Assembly (NCBI GenBank): GCA_021801945.1
Contig: JAKABE010000031.1
Span: forward strand, 1-16,578
DNA length: 16,578 nt
Source: Acidobacteriota bacterium
GTDB taxonomy: Bacteria > Acidobacteriota > Terriglobia > Terriglobales > Acidobacteriaceae
Reading direction: 5' to 3'
Positions within the stretch are counted from its first letter, which is position 1. Every line of letters starts with the position of its first letter. Shown one piece after another: positions 1 to 9,154 of the stretch. Position numbers and translations under genes: made by a program. Under the pieces are notes generated by a model. The model saw only the letters and a program-made list of their open reading frames with translations. It ran no database searches and had not been told where the DNA came from.

Positions 1-62
1 TGCGTTGGCCGGCGGGTTTTCGCTGTCCAGGATGCGCCGGCGAGAAGGGTTGGCGTCACTGC

Positions 63-971
63 TCAGAAATGAGCATGGTCGTAGATCGCCGGAGCGATAT
101 TCAGCGCAACGGCTGCATAAACGATCAGCCGGTTGTCTTCTTGAAGCCGGACAATCCAGTTTTGGATGTAAGCGGTGGTGTTGCGGTTGGTGTGCTCGTT
201 GGCGATCCCAACGATGGCACAAAGAAAGGCTGCGCCCATCTCGGCTACCAGTTCCTCTTTGCGGTAAAGCTCATCTCCGAAACGGTCGCCAAAGGTGCGA
301 TTCAGGCGGCTTTCGTGTCCTGTACTGTGAATCAGCTCATGGAATAAGGTGCTGTAATAGTGCGGTGCATCGACGAAGCGGGAACGTGCCGGCATGCAGA
401 CGGAATCAGTGGAAGGCCGATAATATGCCAGGTGCTCGGTCGGGCTGTTGAGATAAAGCGCGGGGCGGTTATCCCATCCGGCAACGATGCTTTCGCAAAC
501 ATCGTCTTCGTCGATCTCTGGCGCGATAGCAGGCTGCGAGATTTCGGAAAGCATGAGACCATCGCACTGCTCCACATTGAAAACGGTGTAGTGGCAGAGA
601 ACAAAAGGAACGCGCTCGTCTTCGCCCGTTGTTTCGTCGTCTTTCTTCGCGTGTTCGGGAAGCTGCTTGTAAAAGATGATCTGCGTTCCATGCTCACCTT
701 TGCGGACGTTGCCTTTCAATGCCTGCGCCTGTCTGAACGTAAGCCAAAATGGGGAACTGTACTCACTCGACCAAAGCAAGAGAACCTTGATGCCACGATA
801 GGGCTTGCCCGTGTAGAAGTTGCGCGGGAATGGGCCGCCTGCGAAGTGCGGCGTCTTCCACGGCTTTTCCCACGGAATCACGCCGGCTTTGAGGCTGGAA
901 ATGACGCGGTCGGTAACGGTCTGGTAGATGCTCGGCCTGCTGGCTGCATTGCGATGGTTGCGGTATGCCAT
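63..971 (-). CDS. ArdC-like antirestriction protein with ssDNA-binding and zincin metallopeptidase domains
   Basis: The 302-residue protein resembles the ArdC/DUF1738 family, which is carried on plasmids and integrative elements and is thought to protect incoming single-stranded DNA from restriction. The N-terminal part (about 12-135) has the family pattern, with SIYQTVTDRVISSLKAG near 14-30, VIPWEKPW at 31-38 and a GxxYRGI-like stretch near 55-61; this is the ssDNA-binding domain. The C-terminal part is a zincin: HELIHSTGH at 211-219 supplies the two zinc histidines and catalytic Glu212, and Glu244 in EELVAEMGA is the likely third ligand. I chose the ATG at 971 because AGGAG lies 11 nt upstream (983-987) and family similarity begins just after it. 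An in-frame ATG at 1076 would add 35 residues that look like intergenic DNA and start inside a palindrome arm. The gene is next to chromosomal purine genes and no other transfer gene is visible, so it may be the edge of a mobile element or a stray remnant. Confidence 0.85.
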   Translation of the reverse strand: MAYRNHRNAASRPSIYQTVTDRVISSLKAGVIPWEKPWKTPHFAGGPFPRNFYTGKPYRGIKVLLLWSSEYSSPFWLTFRQAQALKGNVRKGEHGTQIIFYKQLPEHAKKDDETTGEDERVPFVLCHYTVFNVEQCDGLMLSEISQPAIAPEIDEDDVCESIVAGWDNRPALYLNSPTEHLAYYRPSTDSVCMPARSRFVDAPHYYSTLFHELIHSTGHESRLNRTFGDRFGDELYRKEELVAEMGAAFLCAIVGIANEHTNRNTTAYIQNWIVRLQEDNRLIVYAAVALNIAPAIYDHAHF

Positions 972-1442
972 GACGTTTCGCTCTCCTGTGCTGCCCGCGT
1001 GGGGCGAAATTCTGAAGGAGGGCTTTTCGCCTTTGGCTCTCAACCAAATTTCTTTCGTTGAGTGCCCCCGCTTCATGTCTATGCGGCGGGCAGAGGCGAG
1101 GCGGGTTCGGTCAATGCCGCACGTTCTCCTGCGCGTTCATCGAAGCGCAGCGGAGAGCATTGACGGGTTCCGAGCGGTTCTGCCATAAAGCCGCATGAAG
1201 CGGGGGCATTGGATGAAAGAAGAAATTTCGGTCTACTTCCGCATGGCTTTCAGGGCACGGGGCGGCGGGAGAGTGGGTGATTCGAAAAGAGAAGCATTAC
1301 CTACTTTCGTAGGCACGCGATTGGCGGCGTTTAGCCCGATTCCGGGCCGGAGTGGGGCCGGTTCCGGCAGGTGTGCCACGCCTTGCACATCCACGGCGCC
1401 TTACTCGTCTGCGAATCTCATGCGACAATGAAACTATCGGTG
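972..1442. other. Intergenic region between the ArdC-like gene and purL
   Basis: No gene is supported in this divergent gap. It contains the nested palindrome described separately, a small hairpin with 5-bp arms at 1300-1304 and 1309-1313 around a TTTC loop, and a CCGG-rich stretch at 1342-1368 that can fold on itself. Promoters for both flanking genes should be here, but I see no clear -35/-10 pair. The closest -10-like box toward purL is GACAAT at 1424-1429. No known riboswitch core is recognisable in front of purL. Confidence 0.6.
1046..1228. repeat. Nested imperfect palindrome of about 183 bp
   Basis: Several arms pair in order around a centre near 1140. Outermost, AAATTTCTTTC (1046-1056) pairs with GAAAGAAGAAATTT (1215-1228) except for a 3-nt insertion. 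TGCCCCCGCTTCAT (1063-1076) pairs perfectly over 14 bp with 1195-1208. GCGGC (1083-1087) pairs with 1190-1194, and GGCAG (1089-1093) with CTGCC (1180-1184). GTCAATGC (1110-1117) pairs perfectly with 1157-1164. TCTCC (1125-1129) can pair with GGAGA (1152-1156), and alternatively CTGCGC (1129-1134) pairs with GCGCAG (1145-1150). The arms are visible in the sequence; any role is unknown. It could be a very long hairpin, a replication or transfer site, or a miniature inverted-repeat element. Confidence 0.75.
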
Positions 1443-3905
1443 ATGACTCACACCTCCACCACAGCTGCCCCTGCGCCGGCCACCGTCACCCCGGAGGTTC
1501 TGGCGCGACATGGCATCACGGCTGAGGAATATGATCGTATTCTCGCCACGCTGGGCCGCGTGCCTTCGCTCACCGAGTTAGGCATCTATAGCGTGATGTG
1601 GAGCGAGCATTGCTCCTATAAATCCAGCCGCGTCCATCTGAAGCGCCTGCCCACCAAAAGCGACCGTGTTGTGCAGGGACCGGGCGAGAATGCAGGCATC
1701 ATCGACGTAGGCGACGGCTGGGCCTGCGCCTTCAAGATTGAGAGCCACAACCACCCCAGCTACATCGAGCCTCTCCAAGGCGCGGCCACCGGCGTGGGCG
1801 GGATTCTGCGCGACATCTTCACCATGGGCGCGCGCCCGCTGGCAGTGATGGATTCACTGCGCTTTGGGCCGATCTCGGAGGAATCTGGAATGTCGGACCC
1901 CGAGCGGCGGCAGCTCGTTCACAGAAATCACGCCATCGTAGAGGGTGTCGTCAGCGGCATAGCGGGCTATGGCAACTGCTTCGGCGTGCCCAACCTAGGC
2001 GGCGAAACCAAGTTTGAATCCTGCTATAGCGGCAATCCGCTGGTGAACGCCTTCGCCCTCGGACTGGTGCGCAAGGACGAGATTTTCTATGCCAAAGCCA
2101 GCGGCGCCGGTAACCCCGTGATTTATGTAGGCGCGAAGACTGGCCGCGACGGCATCCACGGCGCCACCATGGCAAGTGAAGAGTTCAAGGAAGGCTCCGA
2201 GCAGAAGCGGCCCAACGTGCAGGTCGGCGACCCGTTCATGGAAAAGTTGCTCCTTGAGGCCTGTCTGGAGGCGATGCAGACAGGCGCCATAGTGGGCATT
2301 CAGGACATGGGCGCGGCGGGGCTTACCTGCTCGACCTGCGAGATGGGTGCGCGGGGCTGCGTGGGCCTCAATGTGGAACTCGACCACGTGCCGCAGCGCG
2401 AAACTGGCATGAGCGCCTACGAGATTATGCTCTCCGAAAGCCAGGAACGTATGTTGCTGGTAGCCGAGAAGGGACGCGAAGACGAGGTTCTACGCGTCTT
2501 CACCAAGTGGGGCCTCGACGCCGTGATCGTTGGCACGGTCGAGCCATCGCCGCGGCTGCGCATCCGCCATCACGGCGAACTAGTCGCCGACATACCCAAT
2601 CAATCACTCACCGACGACGCACCGCTTTACCATCGCCCGATCGGCGCATGGAAGGCCCCAATACCGCTCGATCCCTTAGCCGAGATGCTGGCAGAACTGG
2701 CCAAGGATCGCAACTACACCGCCGACCTCAAGAAGCTACTCGCCAGCGCCAACGTCTGCTCCAAACGCTGGATTCACGAACAGTACGATTCCATGGTGCA
2801 GACCAATACCGTGATCGGTCCCGGCGGAGAGGCCGGAGTAATGCGCATCAAAGGGACGGGAACGCCCGGCCACGAGCGCGGATTGGCCATGGCCCTCGAC
2901 GGCAACAGCCGTTGGTGCTATCTCGATCCCAAGCTGGGTGCCATGCACGCGGTGGCCGAGTGCGCGCGCAAAGTGGCGTGCAGCGGCGCAACCCCCGTGG
3001 CCGCCACCAACTGCCTCAACTTCGGCAATCCTGAAAAGCCCGAGATCATGGCGCAGCTTTCGGCGGCCATCGACGGCATCGCGGAGGCCTGCACGGCTCT
3101 GGGGACACCCATCACCGGCGGCAATGTTTCTTTATATAACGAGACAAAGGGCGAAGGCATCTACCCCACGCCGGTCCTGGGGATCGTAGGCATTCTTGAA
3201 GACGTCAGCAGGGCCGTGCCCGCGCACTTCCAGCGGGAGAAGGACGCCATCGTCATGCTTTGGCCGATTCCGCGCGGCGAGGAGCCCGACCCCAAGCTCG
3301 AGGTTCCTCTCAATCCGCCGCCTATCAGCCAGTATCCGATGCCGCTTTATCAGCCCGACGCCTACCAGGCCGTGCGGCCGGATGCAACAACAGACGCAGC
3401 TGACGCAGCGCTCGCGGCATTCGGCTCCTCGGAATTCGCCAAGGCGGTGCTCGGCGGATTCTGGGGCCGTCCGCCCGCGCTCGATCTGGAAGCCGAGGTC
3501 AGCTTGCACGATCTGTTGGCGGCGCTCGCATGGCGCAAGCTGATTCACTCCGCGCGCGATCTCTCCGACGGTGGATTGGCAGTGGCTTTGGCTCAAGCAG
3601 CTTTTCCGAAAGGCATTGGTGCCGAGGTCGAGCAGGACCCATCGCTGCTAGCGCACCCGCTCTTTGGCCTCTTCGCCGAGCCCGCTTCCACTGTCCTTAT
3701 TACTTGCGACCCCAGCCAAGTCTCCGAGATCGACGCCATGGCCGGCGAGCACAACTTTCTCTGTGCCCGCCTCGGAACTACCGGCGGCAAACGGCTGGAG
3801 ATATTGGTGGAAGGCGACCCATTCATCTCTGCAGCGATAGACGAGCTTCAAGGGCCTTGGGCCTCGGCCCTGGAAGCGAATTTGCATCATGAGGTTTCGG
3901 CATGA
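1443..3905 (+). CDS. purL: Phosphoribosylformylglycinamidine synthase, large subunit (PurL)
   Basis: PurL (FGAM synthase subunit II, EC 6.3.5.3) makes FGAM from FGAR with ATP and ammonia delivered by PurQ, the fourth step of purine synthesis in the cytosol. From the chosen start it has 820 residues, somewhat longer than the roughly 740 usual for the small PurL of the PurL/Q/S complex. SEHCSYKSS (54-62) holds the catalytic His56. SHNHPS (101-106) and the [19 protein letters not shown] stretch (about 113-132) form the first ATP-binding half. GGETKFE (186-192), MGAAGLT (289-295) and the second AIRS-like half (about 440-600 and 685-800) follow family order. A Pro-rich, weakly conserved stretch at about 605-655 accounts for part of the extra length. 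The start is uncertain: ATG 1443, ATG 1428 and GTG 1371 are all in frame and none has a good ribosome site. purF follows on the same strand; purQ and purS are not in the window. Confidence 0.95.
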   Translation: MTHTSTTAAPAPATVTPEVLARHGITAEEYDRILATLGRVPSLTELGIYSVMWSEHCSYKSSRVHLKRLPTKSDRVVQGPGENAGIIDVGDGWACAFKIESHNHPSYIEPLQGAATGVGGILRDIFTMGARPLAVMDSLRFGPISEESGMSDPERRQLVHRNHAIVEGVVSGIAGYGNCFGVPNLGGETKFESCYSGNPLVNAFALGLVRKDEIFYAKASGAGNPVIYVGAKTGRDGIHGATMASEEFKEGSEQKRPNVQVGDPFMEKLLLEACLEAMQTGAIVGIQDMGAAGLTCSTCEMGARGCVGLNVELDHVPQRETGMSAYEIMLSESQERMLLVAEKGREDEVLRVFTKWGLDAVIVGTVEPSPRLRIRHHGELVADIPNQSLTDDAPLYHRPIGAWKAPIPLDPLAEMLAELAKDRNYTADLKKLLASANVCSKRWIHEQYDSMVQTNTVIGPGGEAGVMRIKGTGTPGHERGLAMALDGNSRWCYLDPKLGAMHAVAECARKVACSGATPVAATNCLNFGNPEKPEIMAQLSAAIDGIAEACTALGTPITGGNVSLYNETKGEGIYPTPVLGIVGILEDVSRAVPAHFQREKDAIVMLWPIPRGEEPDPKLEVPLNPPPISQYPMPLYQPDAYQAVRPDATTDAADAALAAFGSSEFAKAVLGGFWGRPPALDLEAEVSLHDLLAALAWRKLIHSARDLSDGGLAVALAQAAFPKGIGAEVEQDPSLLAHPLFGLFAEPASTVLITCDPSQVSEIDAMAGEHNFLCARLGTTGGKRLEILVEGDPFISAAIDELQGPWASALEANLHHEVSA

Positions 3906-4089
3906 CCGCAACAAATCTTTCAAGAATTTACGTCGCAGCCGCAGCTTGCCGTGTGCGAAGCGCGGAGGCTTCCGCATGAGGCAGATGCTGTTTCAGGGTG
4001 TGGGAGGTGTCTGCGATGCATCCGAGGCGCTGCGGGCAGGGCGGAACGGCAGACGGTTCGACTCGGCCGCCGCGGCGGCCTCGCTCAGG
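3906..4089. other. purL-purF junction with a perfect 16-bp palindrome
   Basis: The 184 bp between the purL stop and the preferred purF start are open in the purF frame back to an ATG at 3889, which overlaps the purL end. The encoded stretch is Arg/Ala-rich and unlike a PurF N-terminus, so I treat it as spacer. It contains GGCCGCCGCGGCGGCC at 4065-4080, a perfect palindrome ending 9 bp before the ATG at 4090. It may act as an RNA hairpin limiting purF translation or may be part of a dispersed intergenic repeat. Confidence 0.55.
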
Positions 4090-5535
4090 ATGAGAGACGG
4101 GTTGGGCGAGGTCGAAGGTGCCGATCCGAAGCTCCACGAGGAGTGCGGTGTAGTGGCCATTCACGGCCATCCCGACGCCGCCCGCCAGGCCTATCTCAGC
4201 CTCTATGCGCTGCAGCATCGCGGCCAGGAATCAGCCGGCATCGCTACCGCCGATGGGCAGCATCTCGCCAACATCAAGGGCATGGGCCTGGTGAGCGAAA
4301 TCTTCGCCGACGACGTGCTGGCCAAGCTCCCGGGCACGATGGCGATCGGCCACACTCGTTACTCGACAACTGGGGACTCAGCGATCCTCAATGCGCAGCC
4401 CATCCGCGTGGACTCCACCAAGGGCCTGATCGCTATTGCACACAACGGCAACCTGGTCAACCTGAGCGAGGTGCGCTCGCGGCTGGAGCGCGAGGGCGCA
4501 TACTTTCAAACCACCTCTGACTCAGAGGTGATTGTGCAGCTCATCGCCCATTCCCAAGCCGGCACGCTAGTAGACGCTATCGCCGATTCCCTGAGCCAGA
4601 TCGACGGCGCGTTCTCCATTGTAATGATGACACGCGACCGCATCTTCGCCGCTCGCGATCCGCGCGGCTTCCGGCCGCTTTCGATGGGCCGGTTGAGAAA
4701 TCCGAACGGCCCTGACACCGTCGTGCTAGCGTCAGAGACCTGCGCCTTCGACCTGCTCCGCGCGGAGTTTGTGCGCGATGTTCTCCCCGGTGAGCTGGTC
4801 ATGGTCACTGAGGATGGCGTCACCAGCCACCACTACGCAACCAGCGCCGCGCAAGCAAGTTGCATCTTCGAGCACGTTTACTTTGCACGTCCCGACTCGC
4901 GAGTCTTCGGGCGCTGGGTACAAGAGAGCCGCGACCAGATGGGCCGTCGGCTAGCGGTTGAATCCGGTGTGCCGGCCGACGTTGTGGTTCCCGTGCCCGA
5001 CTCTGGCGTAACCGCGGCGCTCGGCTATGCGGAAGAAGCTGGCCTGCCCTTCCGCTTCGGCCTCATCCGCAATCACTACGTGGGCCGCACCTTCATCGAG
5101 CCCGAGCAGCGAGTGCGTGACTTCGGGGTCCGACTCAAGCTCAATCCTGTCCACAATCTGCTCGCGGGAAAGCGCGTGATCCTTATCGACGACTCGATAA
5201 TCCGGGGGACCACGTGCCGGAAGATTGTGCGCATGGTGCGCGGCGCGGGGGCCACCGAAGTGCACCTCCGTATCAGTTGCCCGCCCACCATCGCGCCCTG
5301 CTTCTACGGCGTGGATACGCCTTCGAGGCGCGAGCTGATCGCCGCCAACAACACCATTGAAGAGATCTGCCGCTTCATCGAGGCCGACTCGCTTGCCTAT
5401 CTTTCACTGGAAGGGCTGATGGCGTCGGTCCGGGACGAAAGTAGGACCGGCTACTGCACGGCATGCTACACGGGCAATTACCCCACCCAGTGGGTGGACG
5501 TAAAGGAAATTCTGCCTGTGGCAGCGGGAGTGTGA
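4090..5535 (+). CDS. purF: Amidophosphoribosyltransferase (PurF), Fe-S type
   Basis: PurF (EC 2.4.2.14) transfers glutamine amide nitrogen to PRPP to give phosphoribosylamine, the committed step of purine synthesis. From ATG 4090 it has 481 residues, a normal length. Cys19 in HEECGVVAIHG is the expected N-terminal nucleophile exposed after removal of an 18-residue propeptide, which marks this as the Bacillus-type enzyme. The glutaminase domain spans about 19-250 (LQHRGQESAGI at 41-51, GHTRYST at 87-93). The PRPP loop VILIDDSIIRGTT is at 363-375. Cys258, Cys404, Cys456 and Cys459 match the spacing of the four [4Fe-4S] ligands of B. subtilis PurF, so a cluster is likely, and with it oxygen-sensitive turnover. 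In-frame ATGs at 3889, 3976 and 3985 are possible starts but would give an unusually long propeptide. No clear ribosome site supports any of them. The gene follows purL and probably shares its transcript. Confidence 0.95.
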   Translation: MRDGLGEVEGADPKLHEECGVVAIHGHPDAARQAYLSLYALQHRGQESAGIATADGQHLANIKGMGLVSEIFADDVLAKLPGTMAIGHTRYSTTGDSAILNAQPIRVDSTKGLIAIAHNGNLVNLSEVRSRLEREGAYFQTTSDSEVIVQLIAHSQAGTLVDAIADSLSQIDGAFSIVMMTRDRIFAARDPRGFRPLSMGRLRNPNGPDTVVLASETCAFDLLRAEFVRDVLPGELVMVTEDGVTSHHYATSAAQASCIFEHVYFARPDSRVFGRWVQESRDQMGRRLAVESGVPADVVVPVPDSGVTAALGYAEEAGLPFRFGLIRNHYVGRTFIEPEQRVRDFGVRLKLNPVHNLLAGKRVILIDDSIIRGTTCRKIVRMVRGAGATEVHLRISCPPTIAPCFYGVDTPSRRELIAANNTIEEICRFIEADSLAYLSLEGLMASVRDESRTGYCTACYTGNYPTQWVDVKEILPVAAGV

Positions 5536-6296
5536 GACGGCGGGCCTGCCGCAAAGAGGGAGATGATGTGTGATGCCTGGCCGAAGATGTGGATGCTGTA
5601 GCAGGCAGTGTCACAGTTTTACAGCTTCACAGAAACACTGACACGCGCGTCGATGCGTTTGCAACCATCTTCTTTTCTTTTGGTTAGGAGGATGGCTACA
5701 GTTTTTACAGTCGAAGACGCAGTTTTTGAAGAGGCCATGGACTTGCTTGCAAGTTGCTGCTTCAGAGCGGCTTGCGAGCCACAATGAGGCTAAGTCTGCA
5801 GGCGCGCTGACTCTGCGAACTATTGATTTTGCAGGAGTTTTGGAAGAGCAGCGCGGCTTCACAGGGCCGGTCCGGCTGGACCCTTGTCCGGAGCTCGTCG
5901 ATTTCCTGGTTGTTGTGCTCATCGACCTGTTCCGGAGTGCTGCGCTTTCCGACAGCCCGTTAGCCGCCTCCCCTTGAAAGCGTTCCTCTGCCAGCGAGAG
6001 GTTGCAGGCCTTCTGCCGCTACAGCTCTTGCTCGCCACACGAGGGGAATAATTGGCAAACGAGGGTAGGCGGTTGTAGAGCAAAAATCGGAAATGGGCGG
6101 CCAAGATTCGTGCTCTAGCGGGCACCCAAAAGCGGAGCTCTTGGAGCCCCCTCCGTTCTGGGGAGGGGTTCGTGCGCCTCCGGCACCCGAGCCGCCCTTC
6201 CCCCGTTCCGAAGGGGCGCGGGGAAGATCGACTCTACTGGCAGCGTCGGCGCCACTTCCAGTGCCCCTTCTGGCGCTACGGGTTGCGGAGAGGTTC
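5536..6296. other. Convergent gap between purF and cysS, no supported gene
   Basis: I see no convincing gene here. Short open frames exist on both strands (for example 5726-5977 plus and 5611-5922 minus) but their composition is poor. A 31-codon frame, ATG 5692 to TGA 5787, begins MATVFTVEDAV and has AGGAGG directly against the ATG, which is too close for a normal ribosome site. A minus-strand frame at 5762-5959 gives a plausible helical stretch but has no start. Structural elements include 6-bp arms at 5608-5613/5639-5644, arms TAGAGC/GCTCTA at 6076-6081/6112-6117, a GC-rich 7-bp stem at 6148-6154/6162-6168, and GCGCCA/TGGCGC at 6249-6254/6271-6276 about 20 nt past the cysS stop. Terminators for both genes should lie in this gap. 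Confidence 0.5.
5665..5708 (+). terminator. Possible terminator downstream of purF
   Basis: On the plus-strand transcript, CCATCTTCTT (5665-5674) can pair with AGGAGGATGG (5686-5695) over 10 bp, including two G-U pairs, around an 11-nt loop. A GTTTTT run follows several bases later (from about 5701). It lies about 130 nt after the purF stop, so the assignment is tentative. Confidence 0.3.
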
Positions 6297-7775
<1,479 letters not shown>

Positions 7776-7824
7776 CGTTCGCAGTTCACAAAGCGATTCA
7801 ATTGGGCCATTTCCGGCCGTTTCG

Positions 7825-7833
7825 ATTGTAGCA
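7825..7833 (-). promoter_or_regulatory. Extended -10 promoter for cysS
   Basis: Read on the minus strand, the sequence is TGCTACAAT: a TACAAT -10 hexamer (7825-7830, five of six consensus bases) preceded by the TGn extension. No good -35 hexamer is seen, as is usual for extended -10 promoters. The start site would fall near 7818, giving a leader of about 43 nt. Confidence 0.45.
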
Positions 7834-7940
7834 GCGCAGGAGAGGAAAGCCCGTGGATCGTAAGGGCCCGCGACCAAAGAAGATAAAGCCGGCGCCACGA
7901 AAAAAGCGTCAGAGACGTAGACGGCGCGTATCAGAAACAG

Positions 7941-7950
7941 GGACGCGTCC
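7941..7950. promoter_or_regulatory. 10-bp perfect palindrome upstream of ald
   Basis: GGACGCGTCC reads the same on both strands and ends 30 bp before the ald start codon, in the cysS-ald divergent gap. It could be an operator half of an ald regulator or a chance palindrome in GC-rich DNA. Confidence 0.3.
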
Positions 7951-7980
7951 GGAGAGAACAGGCTCAGGAAGGAGCAAACT

Positions 7981-9096
7981 ATGGTGATCGGAGTTCCCAA
8001 GGAGATTAAGGACAACGAGGCGCGGGTGGGGGTGACGCCCGCGGGAGTGCGGGCGCTGACCGAGGCCGGGCAGACCGTGCTGGTGGAGAGCGGAGCGGGG
8101 GCGGAGTCGGGATTTTCGGATGGGGAGTACCGCAACGCAGGGGCAAAGATGGTGGACGAGGCGGGCGAGGCGTGGCGCGGAGCGGAGATGGTGGTGAAGG
8201 TGAAAGAGCCGGTAGAGCGGGAGTGGGGATTCTTCCGCGAAGGGCTCGTGGTGTTTACCTATCTGCATCTGGCGCCGTCGCGGGAGCTGACCGACAAGTT
8301 GCTGGAGACTGGCGTGATTGGCATCGCCTACGAGACGGTGCGCGATGTGCAGGGAATGCTGCCGCTTCTGATGCCCATGAGCGAGGTGGCGGGACGGATG
8401 AGCGTGCAGGTAGGGGCGAGCTACCTCGAGAAGGAGCGCGGCGGGCTGGGGATTCTGCTGGGCGGCGTGCCGGGCGTGCCGCCGGCGCACGTGACCATTC
8501 TGGGGGGCGGGATTGTGGGCACGAACGCGGCGCGGATCGCGGTGGGGTTCGGGGCCAAAGTGACGCTGATCGACGTAAACATGAACCGGCTGCGGGAGCT
8601 GGACGACATCTTTGGCGGGCGGCTGTACACGCTGGCGTCGAACAGCTACAACATTTCTCACGCGACGCGCGAGGCGGACCTGGTGATCGGCGGCGTGTTG
8701 ATTCCGGGAGCGACGGCGCCCAAGCTGGTGACGCAGGCCATGGTTGGGGAGATGAAGAAGGGCTCGGTGATTGTGGATGTGGCTATCGACCAAGGGGGCT
8801 GCGTGGAGACGGCGCGGCCAACCTCGCACTCGAATCCCAGCTTCGAGGTGGATGGCGTGGTGCACTACTGCGTGACCAATATGCCGGGAGCGGTGCCGCA
8901 CACTTCGACGCTGGCGCTGACGAACTCGACCTTCCCGTATGTGCTGCGGCTGGCCAAGCTGGGGGCGCGCGAGGCGCTGCGCCAGGACGCGGGATTGGCG
9001 CAAGGGCTGAACACGTGGCTGGGCGCGCTGACGCATCGCGGCGTCGCCGAGAGCCAGCAGCGGCCCTGGACGGCGACGGCCAACGCGATCGGGTGA
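7981..9096 (+). CDS. ald: Alanine dehydrogenase
   Basis: Ald (EC 1.4.1.1) reversibly deaminates L-alanine to pyruvate and ammonia with NAD+, linking alanine use to central metabolism. At 371 residues it is family length and starts with the typical [17 protein letters not shown]. The active-site residues of the family are present: Arg15, Lys75 in VKVKEP, His96 in YLHLAP and Asp270 in VDVAIDQGG. The Rossmann motif [11 protein letters not shown] is at about 174-184, with acidic Asp198 at the end of the second strand favouring NAD over NADP. The start is supported by an AGGAAGGAG ribosome site ending 7 nt upstream. It is divergent from cysS. The next gene on the strand begins 58 bp later and has its own -10-like box. 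Confidence 0.96.
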   Translation: MVIGVPKEIKDNEARVGVTPAGVRALTEAGQTVLVESGAGAESGFSDGEYRNAGAKMVDEAGEAWRGAEMVVKVKEPVEREWGFFREGLVVFTYLHLAPSRELTDKLLETGVIGIAYETVRDVQGMLPLLMPMSEVAGRMSVQVGASYLEKERGGLGILLGGVPGVPPAHVTILGGGIVGTNAARIAVGFGAKVTLIDVNMNRLRELDDIFGGRLYTLASNSYNISHATREADLVIGGVLIPGATAPKLVTQAMVGEMKKGSVIVDVAIDQGGCVETARPTSHSNPSFEVDGVVHYCVTNMPGAVPHTSTLALTNSTFPYVLRLAKLGAREALRQDAGLAQGLNTWLGALTHRGVAESQQRPWTATANAIG

Positions 9097-9120
9097 ACAC
9101 AGGGCGCGGAAGAGCGGCGA

Positions 9121-9126
9121 TACAAT
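9121..9126 (+). promoter_or_regulatory. -10-like box upstream of the NIPSNAP gene
   Basis: TACAAT matches five of six -10 consensus bases and lies 28 bp before the NIPSNAP start, between it and ald. No good -35 is at standard spacing; the nearest candidate, TGAACA at 9094-9099, is about 21 bp away. It suggests the gene can be transcribed separately from ald. Confidence 0.3.
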
Positions 9127-9154
9127 GGTTTTCAAAATATTCGGGAGGTCACCC

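Noticed and set aside
1..62. Possible next gene downstream of the ArdC-like gene on the minus strand (GTG at 59)
   Set aside because: Only about 20 codons are inside the window and no recognisable motif or ribosome site supports it.
1255..1442. Possible purine or ZTP riboswitch leader before purL
   Set aside because: Hairpins are present but I could not find the conserved core of a known riboswitch.
5544..5606. GCCTGC/GCAGGC arms after purF as a terminator
   Set aside because: The 51-nt loop is too large for a 6-bp stem and no T-run follows.
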